A DNA stretch of 64,000 bases from Bosea sp. 124 (lineage in GTDB: Bacteria > Pseudomonadota > Alphaproteobacteria > Rhizobiales > Beijerinckiaceae): positions 3,613,001 through 3,677,000 of the forward strand of contig NZ_PZZM01000001.1 in the NCBI RefSeq assembly GCF_003046175.1. The letters are read 5' to 3'. A program made the position numbers and the translations under genes. Positions 54,582-63,275 of this stretch are shown one piece after another (within the stretch, counting starts at the first letter, position 1; every line of letters begins with the position of its first letter). Under the pieces are notes generated by a model that was not told where the DNA came from, searched no databases, and saw only the letters and a list, made by a program, of their open reading frames with translations.

Positions 54582-55036
54582 CGTTCCCACCGGCCTGCCG
54601 CCTCGTCGTCGCTCGCCTTGGCCTCGACCCAGCCGCCCGTCGTGCCGTCGACGAGATGCTCGCGCTTCCAGAAGGGCGCGCGGGTCTTGAGATAATCCAT
54701 CAGGAAGTCGGCGGCCTCGAAGGCGGCGCGGCGATGGGCGGAGGCCGTGATGACGAGCACGATCTGCTCGCCCGGCGCGACCAGCCCGTAGCGATGGATC
54801 GCGAGCAGCCCATGGAGCGGCCAGCGTGCGGTAGCCTCGGCGGCGACGCTCACGATCTCCGCCTCGGCCATGCCGGGATAATGCTCGAGCTCAAGCGCGG
54901 CGAGCCTGCCACCCTCGTCGCGGCACAGGCCGGTGAAACTGACGACGGCGCCGATGTCGCGGCGGCCGGCCGACAGCGCGGCAAGCTCGGCGGCGAGATC
55001 GAAATCCTCCCGCTGGATCCGCACCACCGGCATCAT
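54578..55036 (-). CDS. moaE: Molybdopterin synthase catalytic subunit
   Basis: With MoaD it inserts two sulfurs into precursor Z to make molybdopterin. The 152-residue protein has VVSFTGLCRDEGG, HYPGMAEAEI, HRYGLVAPGEQIVLV and the catalytic KTRAPFWKRE. The ATG at 55036 has TGAGG upstream; one codon later is also ATG. It is 8 bp after moaD and overlaps DUF1176. Confidence 0.95.
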   Translation of the reverse strand: MMPVVRIQREDFDLAAELAALSAGRRDIGAVVSFTGLCRDEGGRLAALELEHYPGMAEAEIVSVAAEATARWPLHGLLAIHRYGLVAPGEQIVLVITASAHRRAAFEAADFLMDYLKTRAPFWKREHLVDGTTGGWVEAKASDDEAAGRWER

Positions 55037-55044
55037 GGCGAGCC

Positions 55045-55344
55045 TCAGCCGCCCGTCATGGGCGGAAAGAAGGCGATCTCGCGGGCACCTTCGAGGCTCG
55101 CCCCCGGCTTCACATGGGTCTGGTTGACGGCGGCGCGCACCAGCGTCTCGTTGGCGAATGCGGCCGCATAGCCCTCGTCGCGGCCCTTCAGCCAGCGCAC
55201 GAGATCGAGCACCGTTTCGGTGCCGGCGGGCAGTGCGACCTGCTCCTCGGCCAGGCCGACACGCTCGCGCACCCAGGCGAAATAGACCAGCCTGACAGTG
55301 TGGACTGCGGCTTCCGGCGCTGATGTCGCGAGAACTTGCGTCAT
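55045..55344 (-). CDS. moaD: Molybdopterin synthase sulfur carrier subunit
   Basis: A 99-residue ubiquitin-like protein ending in the essential Gly-Gly (FFPPMTGG) that carries the thiocarboxylate. YFAWVRERVGLAEEQVALP and the AAVNQTHVKPG segment are typical. The ATG overlaps the pgsA stop by 4 bp, so lipid synthesis and cofactor genes are co-translated, the usual rhizobial arrangement. Confidence 0.95.
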   Translation of the reverse strand: MTQVLATSAPEAAVHTVRLVYFAWVRERVGLAEEQVALPAGTETVLDLVRWLKGRDEGYAAAFANETLVRAAVNQTHVKPGASLEGAREIAFFPPMTGG

Positions 55345-55958
55345 GGCGTGCGCGCGTCCTCCTCAACCATGTGGCGGATGCCGGCGTTGAAATAATCCCA
55401 GCCCGTATAGATGGTCAGCGCGGCCGCGACCCACAACATCACGATGCCGATCTGGGTGTTGTGCGGCAGCACCTTGTCGCCCGCGGGACCTGCGACCAGG
55501 AAGCCCAGCGCCAGCAGCTGCGCCGTGGTCTTCCATTTGGCGATCCGGCTGACCGGGACGCTCACCTTCAACTCGGCCAGGAACTCGCGCAGGCCGGAGA
55601 CCAGGATCTCGCGGCAGAGAATGACGATGGCCGCCCAGAGCGACCAGCCATGGATGGTGCCGTCGGCCACCAGCATCAGCAGCAGCGCGCAGACGAGCAG
55701 CTTGTCGGCTATCGGATCGAGCATGCGGCCGATCGCCGATTGCTGGCTCCAGGCGCGGGCGATGTAGCCGTCGAGATAATCTGTCACGGCGGCCAGCGTG
55801 TAGATGCCCAGCGCCAGCCAGCGCATCCAGTCGTCGCGCGGCCAGAACAATATCGCCACCAACGCCGGAATCGCCAGGATCCGGCCGTAGGTGAGCAGGT
55901 TCGGCAGGGACCAGGGTCCGCGCCGCCTGATGGCGTCTGGAAGAATCGTCACGGCCAT
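55341..55958 (-). CDS. pgsA: CDP-diacylglycerol-glycerol-3-phosphate 3-phosphatidyltransferase
   Basis: Makes phosphatidylglycerol-phosphate. The 205-residue membrane enzyme has the CDP-alcohol phosphatidyltransferase motif DYLDGYIARAW followed by GRMLDPIADK (DGxxAR...GxxxDxxxD) and about five helices; SLPNLLTYGRILAIP starts the protein. ATG 55958 was chosen over upstream TTG/GTG codons. First gene of the pgsA-moaD-moaE set, 83 bp after uvrC. Confidence 0.93.
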   Translation of the reverse strand: MAVTILPDAIRRRGPWSLPNLLTYGRILAIPALVAILFWPRDDWMRWLALGIYTLAAVTDYLDGYIARAWSQQSAIGRMLDPIADKLLVCALLLMLVADGTIHGWSLWAAIVILCREILVSGLREFLAELKVSVPVSRIAKWKTTAQLLALGFLVAGPAGDKVLPHNTQIGIVMLWVAAALTIYTGWDYFNAGIRHMVEEDARTP

Positions 55959-56040
55959 CACCAAAGCAGCGGGCGCATGACAGCGTCAACACGCAAAGCC
56001 GAGATCGCCGTCATGCGCGGCGGAAAGCCGCGACGCGGGC

Positions 56041-58161
56041 TCATGCATCATGGAAATAGTCATGCACCGCCCTGGCAGTGGCGGCGTTGACGCCGGGCGT
56101 CCGCATCAGATCGTCGAGCTTGGCGCGCTGGATCGCCTTGACCGTCCCGAAATGCAGCAGCAGCGCCCGTTTGCGCGAGGGACCGATGCCCGGAATCTCG
56201 TCGAGCGGGTTTTTCATCGTGTCCTTCTTGCGCCGCGCCCGGTGCGTGCCGATGGCGAAACGATGGGCTTCGTCGCGCAGGCGCTGGATGAAGTAGAGCG
56301 CCGGATCGCGCGGCGGCAGCTTGAAGGGCTCGCGGCCGATCATGTGGAAGGTCTCGCGCATGGCGTTGCGGTCGGCGCCTTTGGCGATGGCGACGAGCGG
56401 AATGTCGCCGCCGCCGAGTTCGGCCATGATCTTGCGGGCGGCTTCGAACTGGCCCTTGCCGCCGTCTACGATGACGAGATCGGGGCGCGACGGGAAGACG
56501 TCATCGTCAGCTGCTTCGGCTGCTTGCACGGGCGCTTCCCTTCCCTCTGGTGGGGAAGGGAGAGGGATGGGGGGCGCGCCGCTCAGTGAGCCCTCGCCAA
56601 GCGGGACGCCCCCCACCTCCAACTCCTCCCCACCAGGGGGAGGAGAGTCGGTCGCGGTTGTCGGATGCGCGCCAGCCTCCTTCGCCAGCCGCGCAAATCT
56701 GCGCTGCAGCACCTCACGCATCATGCCGAAATCGTCGCCGGCGATGGTGTCGGCGGAGATGTTGAAAGTGCGGTAGTGGCTCTTCATGAAGCCGTCCTTG
56801 CCGGCCACGACCATGCCGCCGACAGCGTTGGTGCCCATGATGTGCGAATTGTCGTAGACCTCGACCCGGCGTGGCGCCTTTGCCATGCCGAAGGCGGCGC
56901 CGAGCGCAGCCAGCAGCGAACTCTGTCCGGCATTGTCGGCGAGCTTGCGCGAAAGCGCTTCGCGGGCGTTCTTGCGCGCGTGCTCGACGAGATCGACCCG
57001 CTCGCCGCGTCTGGGGTGGGCAACCTCGACCTTGCGGCCGGCCCGGGCCGAGAGCGCCTGCGCGATCAGTTCGATCTCCTCGACCGGATGCGAGAGCAGC
57101 ACGAGGCGGGGCGGCGGCTTGTCGTCGTAGAACTGGGTCACGACGGAGGCCAGCACCTCCTCCGGCGTCAGGCTGCGGTCGGCGCGTGGAAACAGGGCGC
57201 GGTTGCCCCAGTTCTGCTTGTTGCGGAAGAAGAAGATCTCGACGCAGAACTGTCCGGCCTGCTCGTCGATGGCGAAGACATCCGCCTCCTCGACGCCTTG
57301 CGTGTTGATGTCCTGCCCGGCCTGCACGGCCGAGAGCGCCGCCAGCCGGTCGCGATAGCGCGCCGCCTTCTCGAATTCGAGGTTCTCGGCCGCATCCTGC
57401 ATCCGGGCGGACAGCAACTGCTTCACGCTCGACGAGCGTCCGGAGAGGAAGTCGCGCGCCTGGCTGGCGAGCGCCTGGTATTCGGGGATGGCGATTTCGC
57501 CGGTGCAGGGGCCGGCGCAGCGCTTGATCTGGAAAAGCAGGCAGGGGCGCGTGCGGTTCTCGTAGAACGAGTCGGTGCAGGAGCGCAGCAGGAAGGCCTT
57601 CTGCAACGCATCGATGGTGCGTTCCACCGCCCAGACCGAGGCGAAGGGGCCGAAATAATCGCCCTTGCGCTGGCGCGAGCCGCGATGCTTGGCGATCTGC
57701 GGCGCCTCATGGTCGCCGGTCAGCAGGATGTAGGGGAAGCTCTTGTCGTCGCGCAGCAGCACGTTGTAGCGCGGCCTGAGCTGCTTGATCAGGTTGGATT
57801 CGAGCAGCAGCGCTTCGGTTTCCGTCCCCGTGGTGACGAATTCCATGTTCGCCGTCTCGGCGATCATGCGGGCGACGGCGTTGGTGTGGGCCATGCCGCG
57901 GGCATAGGCGGTGACGCGGTTCTTCAGGCTCTTGGCCTTGCCGACATAGAGCACCTCGCCGGCGCGATCGAACATGCGGTAGACGCCGGGCTTGTTGGGC
58001 AGATGCCTGGCGAAGCCGGCGATGACCTCGATGCCGGCCTTCAGCGCGCCCGGCGCGGTTTCGCCGAGATCAAGCGCCGGGGCGGGGAGGGTATCCTCCG
58101 CCTCCGTTTCGATCTCGGTCTCCGGCAGGTCTTCGGGCGGTTGGCGATTCATAGGACGCAT
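56041..58161 (-). CDS. uvrC: Excinuclease ABC subunit C (with in-frame repeat insertion)
   Basis: Makes both nicks in nucleotide excision repair. The 706-residue protein has a GIY-YIG nuclease ([20 protein letters not shown], about 56-75), UVR domain (~265-300), RNase H-like endonuclease ([30 protein letters not shown]) and C-terminal helix-hairpin-helix ([16 protein letters not shown]). An acidic Pro/Glu-rich N-terminal tail of ~45 residues precedes. Residues 506-541 are an insertion of Pro/Gly-rich sequence encoded by a palindromic repeat; it falls in the linker between YDNSHIMG and VDGGKGQ blocks, so the enzyme may tolerate it. ATG 58161 or 58152. Confidence 0.95.
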   Translation of the reverse strand: MRPMNRQPPEDLPETEIETEAEDTLPAPALDLGETAPGALKAGIEVIAGFARHLPNKPGVYRMFDRAGEVLYVGKAKSLKNRVTAYARGMAHTNAVARMIAETANMEFVTTGTETEALLLESNLIKQLRPRYNVLLRDDKSFPYILLTGDHEAPQIAKHRGSRQRKGDYFGPFASVWAVERTIDALQKAFLLRSCTDSFYENRTRPCLLFQIKRCAGPCTGEIAIPEYQALASQARDFLSGRSSSVKQLLSARMQDAAENLEFEKAARYRDRLAALSAVQAGQDINTQGVEEADVFAIDEQAGQFCVEIFFFRNKQNWGNRALFPRADRSLTPEEVLASVVTQFYDDKPPPRLVLLSHPVEEIELIAQALSARAGRKVEVAHPRRGERVDLVEHARKNAREALSRKLADNAGQSSLLAALGAAFGMAKAPRRVEVYDNSHIMGTNAVGGMVVAGKDGFMKSHYRTFNISADTIAGDDFGMMREVLQRRFARLAKEAGAHPTTATDSPPPGGEELEVGGVPLGEGSLSGAPPIPLPSPPEGREAPVQAAEAADDDVFPSRPDLVIVDGGKGQFEAARKIMAELGGGDIPLVAIAKGADRNAMRETFHMIGREPFKLPPRDPALYFIQRLRDEAHRFAIGTHRARRKKDTMKNPLDEIPGIGPSRKRALLLHFGTVKAIQRAKLDDLMRTPGVNAATARAVHDYFHDA
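56539..56646 (-). repeat. In-frame palindromic element inside uvrC
   Basis: 108 bp (36 codons). Its ends are two hairpins that are also inverted copies of one another: CCTTCCC TCTGGTG GGGAAGG on one side and CTCCTCCCC ACCAG GGGGAGGAG (perfect 9-bp stem) on the other, each followed inward by a GGTGGGGGG / CCCCCCACC block. The style (CTCCCC..GGTGGGGGGCG) is that of scattered rhizobial repeats. The reading frame stays open, encoding [20 protein letters not shown] and onward to PPEGR. Confidence 0.8.
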
Positions 58162-58280
58162 GTAGGATGCGCGAGGCGTTTCGTCATGTCAGCAGTGTCG
58201 ATGCGGCGCGGACGCGACAGTCGCTTGATCCCGTGCAGCCACGTCGCCATGTCCGACCAACAGCAGCGCGCGAGGCCTTC

Positions 58281-59300
58281 ATGTCATCTTCCGAAAAGCA
58301 GCAGATCGTTCTGGCCTCGCGACCTGAGGGGCGGCCGGCTCCGTCGAACTTCCGGTTGGAGCGGGCGGCGGTCCCCGTGCCTGCCGAGGGGCAGGTTCTG
58401 CTGAAGATCCTCTATCTTTCGCTCGACCCGTATATGCGCGGTCGTATGAGCGCGGCGAAATCCTATTCCGCGCCGGTCGAGATCGGCCAGGTGATGGAGG
58501 GCGGGACGGTCGCCGAGGTGCTGGAGAGCCGTCATCCGGGCTTCAAGGCGGGCGATGTCGTGCTGTCTCATTCCGGCTGGCAGTCGCATGCGCTGGCCCA
58601 TGGCGACCAGTTGCGCAAGCTCGATCCAGCCGCCGCGCCGCTCACGACCGCGCTCGGCGTGCTCGGCATGCCGGGCTTCACAGCCTATGCCGGGCTTCTG
58701 ACGATCGGACAGCCGAAGCCGGGCGAGACGGTCGTCGTCGCAGCGGCGAGCGGACCCGTCGGCTCGGCGGTCGGGCAGATCGCGCGAATCAAGGGCGCAA
58801 GGGCGGTCGGGATTGCCGGCGGGCCGGAGAAATGCGCCTTCGTGCGCGAGACCTTCGGCTTCGACGTGGTGGTCGATCATCGGGCGCCGGATCTGGCGGC
58901 GCAACTCGCGGCGGCCTGCCCCGATGGCATCGACGTCTATTTCGAGAATGTCGGCGGCAAGGTCTGGGAGGCGGTGTTTCCGTTGCTCAATCCATTCGCC
59001 CGCATCCCGGTCTGCGGACTGGTGGCGCAATACAACAGCAGCGGCGATTTCGAGGGGCCCGACCGTCTGCCCATCGTGATGCGCCAGGTTTTGTCGAAGA
59101 GCCTGACGATCCGCGGCTTCATCCAGCGCGAATTCGTGGCCGAGCAGCGCCCGGCCTTCGAGCGGGAGATGGCGGCGTGGATCGCCAGCGGCGCTGTGAA
59201 GTTCAAGGAGGACATCGTCGACGGGCTTGATCAGGCGCCTGAGGCCTTCATCGGGCTGCTCGAGGGCAGGAATTTCGGCAAGCTGATCGTGAAGATCTGA
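58281..59300 (+). CDS. NADP-dependent medium-chain oxidoreductase (CurA-like)
   Basis: A 339-residue MDR enzyme without zinc ligands, of the leukotriene-B4-dehydrogenase/curcumin-reductase type: LKILYLSLDPYMRGRM (signature), GMPGFTAYAGLLTIGQPK and the nucleotide loop VVVAAASGPVGSAVGQIARI, then IDVYFENVGGKVWEAVF. It reduces alpha,beta-unsaturated ketones with NADPH. ATG 58281 follows GAGGC; upstream in-frame sequence is non-family. It is divergent from uvrC. Confidence 0.92.
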   Translation: MSSSEKQQIVLASRPEGRPAPSNFRLERAAVPVPAEGQVLLKILYLSLDPYMRGRMSAAKSYSAPVEIGQVMEGGTVAEVLESRHPGFKAGDVVLSHSGWQSHALAHGDQLRKLDPAAAPLTTALGVLGMPGFTAYAGLLTIGQPKPGETVVVAAASGPVGSAVGQIARIKGARAVGIAGGPEKCAFVRETFGFDVVVDHRAPDLAAQLAAACPDGIDVYFENVGGKVWEAVFPLLNPFARIPVCGLVAQYNSSGDFEGPDRLPIVMRQVLSKSLTIRGFIQREFVAEQRPAFEREMAAWIASGAVKFKEDIVDGLDQAPEAFIGLLEGRNFGKLIVKI

Positions 59301-59391
59301 AGCAGCCCGGCTGGCGGGAGCCGACGCCTTTTCGCTTGACCACGCGGCGGGCGGGTGGCCATCACCTTGCGCCCGCCACCGGACCCTGCCC

Positions 59392-60231
59392 ATGCCCACA
59401 TTCGCCATCGCCTTCCCGATGATCGATCCGGTCGCGTTGCAGCTCGGGCCGCTTTCTGTCAAATGGTATGGGCTGGCCTATGTCGTCGGTCTGCTCGGCG
59501 GCTGGTGGTATGCGCGCCGGCTGGTTTCGGCCGATCCGCTCTGGGCCGGGCGCGCCCGGCCGAAGGCCGACGAACTCGACGACATGCTGCTCTTCGTCGC
59601 GCTCGGCGTAGTGCTCGGCGGGCGGCTCGGCTTCGTGCTGTTCTACGACCTGCAGCGCTATCTTGCCCGGCCGCAGGACATCATCGCGATCTGGCAGGGC
59701 GGCATGTCCTTCCATGGCGGGCTGATCGGGGCCGCGACGGGGCTGTGGCTGTTCGCACGGCGGCGCGGCTATCCTGCGCTGTCGGTCTTCGACCTCGCCG
59801 CCGCGGTCGTGCCGATCGGGCTCTTCCTCGGCCGCATCGCCAATTTCATCAATGCCGAGCTCTGGGGCCGGCCGGCGCCGGACCTGCCCTGGGCGATGGT
59901 ATTTCCGAATGGCGGGCCGCTGCCGCGCCATCCGAGCCAGCTTTACGAGGCGCTAGGCGAGGGCGTGCTGCTGTTCATCCTGCTGGCTTTGCTGGTGCGG
60001 GCCGGCGGCCTCAAGCGCCCGGGGCTGGTCGCGGGTGTGTTCGGCATGGGCTATGCCGTCGCCCGCATCGTCTGCGAATTCTTCCGCGAGCCCGATCCGC
60101 AGCTCGGCTTCCTGTTCGGCAGTTCGGTCGATGCGCTGTCGGGCGGGATCACGATGGGCATGCTTTTGTCGCTGCCGCTCTTCGCTGCCGGGCTCGTGCT
60201 GGCGCTGCGCGCGCCGCGGGCCGCCGCGTGA
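59392..60231 (+). CDS. lgt: Prolipoprotein diacylglyceryl transferase
   Basis: First step of lipoprotein maturation in the inner membrane. The 279-residue, seven-helix protein has MSFHGGLIGAATG (catalytic His region), the Lgt signature GRIANFINAELWGRP and the C-terminal ARIVCEFFREPD. Its TGA overlaps the GTG of the next gene (GTGA). Confidence 0.95.
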   Translation: MPTFAIAFPMIDPVALQLGPLSVKWYGLAYVVGLLGGWWYARRLVSADPLWAGRARPKADELDDMLLFVALGVVLGGRLGFVLFYDLQRYLARPQDIIAIWQGGMSFHGGLIGAATGLWLFARRRGYPALSVFDLAAAVVPIGLFLGRIANFINAELWGRPAPDLPWAMVFPNGGPLPRHPSQLYEALGEGVLLFILLALLVRAGGLKRPGLVAGVFGMGYAVARIVCEFFREPDPQLGFLFGSSVDALSGGITMGMLLSLPLFAAGLVLALRAPRAAA

Positions 60232-61331
60232 GCGGTCTGAAGGCGGAGCTCATCCGCCTGATCACTGACGAGGGGCCGATCCCGGTCTCGCGCTATATGG
60301 CGCTCGCGCTCTGCCATCCGCGCCATGGCTACTACATGACGCGCGATCCCTTCGGAGCGGAGGGCGACTTCACCACCGCACCCGAGATCAGCCAGATGTT
60401 CGGCGAGATGATCGGGCTCTGGGCGGGCCATCTCTGGCAGGCGATGGGCGCGCCGTCGCGGTTTGCGCTGGTTGAACTTGGACCCGGCCGTGGCACGCTG
60501 ATGGCCGACATGCTGCGCGCGACGCGGATCCTGCCCGGTTTTCACCTGGCAGCGTCGGTCCATCTGGTCGAGACCAGTCCCGTGCTGCGGAATGTCCAGG
60601 CGGCGACGCTGGCCGGCAAGGCCGAACCGCAATGGCATGAGCGCGTCGAGACGGCGCTGGACGGGCCGGTGATCGTCATCGCCAACGAGTTGCTGGATGC
60701 GCTGCCGCTCGATCAGTTCGTCATGACGCCGCAGGGCTGGCGCGAGCGGCTGGTCGGGCTCGATGGTGAGGGTGGGCTGGTCTTTGGGCTCGCGGGCGAG
60801 GCGCCGTCCGGCGGCGCATCCCCGCCCATGACGGGGCAGGAAGGCGCCATTCTGGAGCAACCGGCTGCGGCGCTCGGCCTTGTGTCGGAGGTTGCCAGTC
60901 ATGTCGCAAGCTTCGGCGGCGGCGCGCTCTTCATCGATTACGGACCGGCAGAGTCGGGCTTCGGCGATACGCTGCAGGCGATGGCCCGGCACCGCTTCGT
61001 CGATCTTCTGGCCGGGCCCGGTGAGGCGGACCTGACGGTCCATGTCGATTTCGCCCGGATGGGGCAGGCGGGGTTGCGTGCGGGAGCGGCGGCGCATGGG
61101 CCAGCGCGGCAAGGCGATTTCCTGCTGACGCTGGGGCTGGCCGAGCGGGCGCAGGCACTGTCGCGCAAGGCGACACCGGATCAGGCCCGGGCGATCGGCG
61201 CCGCCTTCGACCGCCTGACGCAGCGCGGCGAGACGGGCATGGGCGATTTGTTCAAGGTTCTGGCGCTATCGCATCCCGCCCTGCTGCCGCTGCCCGGATT
61301 TGACCTTCATCGGCTGCCAGAGCAGGGCTGA
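60228..61331 (+). CDS. MidA/NDUFAF7-like SAM-dependent methyltransferase
   Basis: A 367-residue class I methyltransferase of the DUF185 family: PISRYM-like PVSRYMALALCHPRHGYYM, GDFTTAPEISQMFGEMIG and the SAM loop ALVELGPGRGTLMADML, with VIVIANELLDALP. The mitochondrial homologue methylates an Arg in NDUFS2 of complex I; the bacterial role is assumed similar. It begins at GTG 60228 coupled to lgt, a conserved alphaproteobacterial order lgt-midA-pgeF. Confidence 0.92.
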   Translation: MSGLKAELIRLITDEGPIPVSRYMALALCHPRHGYYMTRDPFGAEGDFTTAPEISQMFGEMIGLWAGHLWQAMGAPSRFALVELGPGRGTLMADMLRATRILPGFHLAASVHLVETSPVLRNVQAATLAGKAEPQWHERVETALDGPVIVIANELLDALPLDQFVMTPQGWRERLVGLDGEGGLVFGLAGEAPSGGASPPMTGQEGAILEQPAAALGLVSEVASHVASFGGGALFIDYGPAESGFGDTLQAMARHRFVDLLAGPGEADLTVHVDFARMGQAGLRAGAAAHGPARQGDFLLTLGLAERAQALSRKATPDQARAIGAAFDRLTQRGETGMGDLFKVLALSHPALLPLPGFDLHRLPEQG

Positions 61332-61362
61332 CGCTGCCACCGCCGCCACAACGGACGACATC

Positions 61363-62127
61363 ATGGTCATTCTCTCGCCCGACCTCGCCGCGGAACCCGG
61401 TATCCGCCATGCCTTCTTCACGCGTGAGGGCGGGGTCTCCAGCGGCATCTACGCTTCACTGAATGGCGGCCTCGGTTCTGCCGACGCTCCCGAGGCGATC
61501 GTGGAGAACCGGGCCCGCATGGCGGCGCATCTTGCGGTCGCGCCCTCGCATCTGGTCAGCCTCTATCAGGTACATTCTGCCGATGTGGCGATCGTGACCG
61601 GCCCCTGGACGGGCGAACGGCCGAAGGCAGATGCGATGGTCAGCGTCGCGCCCGGCGTGGCGCTCGGCGTTTCCAGTGCCGATTGCGGGCCGATCCTGTT
61701 CGCTGACAGCGAGGCGCGCGTCATCGGCGCGGCCCATTCCGGCTGGAAGGGCGCCTTCACCGGCGTCGTCGCCGCGACTGTGACCGCGATGGAGAAGCTC
61801 GGTGCGCGGCGCGAGCGCATCCTCGCCGTGCTCGGGCCGACGATCAGCGCGAAGGCCTATGAGGTCGGGCCCGAATTCGTCGAGCGTTTCAAGGCGGAAA
61901 ACCAGACCTATGCGCGCTTCTTCATCGCCTCCGAACGGCCGGCCCATGCGATGTTCGACCTGCCGGCCTTCATCGCGCTCAGGGCACAGGAGGCGGGCAT
62001 CGGCCGCTTCGTCGATCTTGCGCTGTGCACCTATGGCGACGAGCAGCGCTTCTTCAGCTATCGCCGGACGACCCACCGCTCCGAGCCGGATTACGGCCGG
62101 CTGATTTCGGCGATCACGCTGGGCTGA
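61363..62127 (+). CDS. pgeF: Peptidoglycan editing factor PgeF
   Basis: A 254-residue DUF152/multicopper-oxidase-like protein that removes misplaced L-Ser-containing stem peptides in peptidoglycan synthesis (or acts as a purine nucleosidase). The metal site is formed by His of YQVHSADV, Cys of SSADCGP and His of AAHSGWKGA. ATG 61363 fits the family start; 61300 would overlap the previous gene. Third gene of lgt-midA-pgeF. Confidence 0.93.
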   Translation: MVILSPDLAAEPGIRHAFFTREGGVSSGIYASLNGGLGSADAPEAIVENRARMAAHLAVAPSHLVSLYQVHSADVAIVTGPWTGERPKADAMVSVAPGVALGVSSADCGPILFADSEARVIGAAHSGWKGAFTGVVAATVTAMEKLGARRERILAVLGPTISAKAYEVGPEFVERFKAENQTYARFFIASERPAHAMFDLPAFIALRAQEAGIGRFVDLALCTYGDEQRFFSYRRTTHRSEPDYGRLISAITLG

Positions 62128-62240
62128 GCACGCTGTTCGTCAGGGCTTTTGCTTGGTGATTGAGCTTTCTTGCGAGTTGCGCGGGCGTGCGAGGAGAGTC
62201 ATCGTCCGAGGGCCATGAACCATGGCGTTTGGGGGCTGAC

Positions 62241-62525
62241 ATGGAACAGATCCTGATGAATCTCGTCGCCGGTGCGATCGGCGGCAACGCCGCCGGCAAG
62301 GCGTCTCCGACCTTCGACCTCGGAACGATCGGCAACACCATCTCCGGCCTCGTCGGGGGCGGCATTCTCGGCCAGTTGATCCCGATCATCCTGCCCGCCA
62401 TCAGTGCGGCGGCGCAGGGCGGCAATCTCAGCGTCGGCGGCATCCTGACGAACCTGATCGCCGGCGGTGCCGGCGGCGCGGTCCTGACCGCTATCATCGG
62501 GGCGGTGAAGAACAAGGCCGCCTGA
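62241..62525 (+). CDS. Small glycine-rich membrane protein
   Basis: A 94-residue, almost entirely hydrophobic protein with repeated Gly spacing (NLVAGAIGGNAAGK, SGLVGGGILGQLIPIILPAI, LIAGGAGGAVLTAIIGAV), which suggests three glycine-zipper helices. The N-terminus MEQILMNLVAGAIG has no cleavable signal. GGGGG lies upstream of ATG 62241. Two hairpins follow. Homologues exist in rhizobia as hypothetical proteins to my memory; no function known. Confidence 0.7.
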   Translation: MEQILMNLVAGAIGGNAAGKASPTFDLGTIGNTISGLVGGGILGQLIPIILPAISAAAQGGNLSVGGILTNLIAGGAGGAVLTAIIGAVKNKAA

Positions 62526-62528
62526 GCG

Positions 62529-62587
62529 GAGGCGCGGGTTTTGGCCCGCCTCGATACCGAGCCACGGCGCATCGGCGCCGTGGCTCG
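62529..62587 (+). terminator. Two tandem hairpins after glycine-rich protein gene
   Basis: The first (62529-62552) pairs GAGG-GCGGG with CCCGC-CCTC around TTTTGG with one bulge. The second is CGAGCCACGGCGC ATCG GCGCCGTGGCTCG (62558-62587), a perfect 13-bp stem. No long T-run; likely terminator or 3'-end structure. Confidence 0.6.
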
Positions 62588-62632
62588 GACGACCCTGACC
62601 CTACCTTGCCTGTTCCGGAAACGACTTCAGCC

Positions 62633-63262
62633 ATGCCGCGCACCGTCGACTATTATTTCTCGCTGCACTCGCCCTGGACCTATCTCGGCCATGCGACCTT
62701 CCTCGATATCGCCGCGCGGCACGGCTGCATCGTCGTCTACCGGCCGGTGCCGCTGCGTGCCGTGTTCGACGAGACGGGCGGCCTGCCGCTGCCGAAGCGG
62801 CATCCGGTGCGCCAGCGCTATCGCCTGATGGATCTGCAGCGCTGGCGCGAGCGCCGCAAGGTGCCGCTCGTACTGCAACCCAAGCATTTCCCGTTCGATC
62901 CAGCGCTGGCCGATCGCTTCCTCATCGCGATCGTGCAGGCTGGCGGCAATCCCGGCCGGTTCATGGCGGAGATCATGGCGGGCGTCTGGGCCCGTAACGA
63001 CGACATGACGCAACCTGAAGCCATTGCCGCTGTGGCGAGGGCCACGGGCTTCGATGCGCAGGCGCTGGCCGTGGCTGCAGAGAGCGAGGCGGTCAGCCAG
63101 CTTTACGAGGGCACGATCGCGGCTGCGATAGAGGCGGGTGTCTTCGGCGCGCCGAGCTATGTGCTCGATGGCGAGGTGTTCTGGGGGCAGGACCGGCTCG
63201 AACTGCTGGACAGCGCGCTGGCCAGCGGCCGCGTGGCCTATCGCCCGGATCCGGGCGCCTGA
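62633..63262 (+). CDS. DsbA-family 2-hydroxychromene-2-carboxylate isomerase-like protein
   Basis: A 209-residue thioredoxin-fold protein of the HCCA isomerase/kappa-GST group: DYYFSLHSPWTYLGHATFLD with the catalytic Ser in place of Cys, then PLRAVFDETGGLPLPKRHPV and the C-terminal GVFGAPSYVLDGEVFWGQDR. Family members isomerise 2-hydroxychromene-2-carboxylate or act as glutathione-dependent isomerases; the actual substrate is unknown. ATG 62633 was chosen to match the family start. Confidence 0.88.
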   Translation: MPRTVDYYFSLHSPWTYLGHATFLDIAARHGCIVVYRPVPLRAVFDETGGLPLPKRHPVRQRYRLMDLQRWRERRKVPLVLQPKHFPFDPALADRFLIAIVQAGGNPGRFMAEIMAGVWARNDDMTQPEAIAAVARATGFDAQALAVAAESEAVSQLYEGTIAAAIEAGVFGAPSYVLDGEVFWGQDRLELLDSALASGRVAYRPDPGA

Positions 63263-63275
63263 GCCGGCAAGCCCC

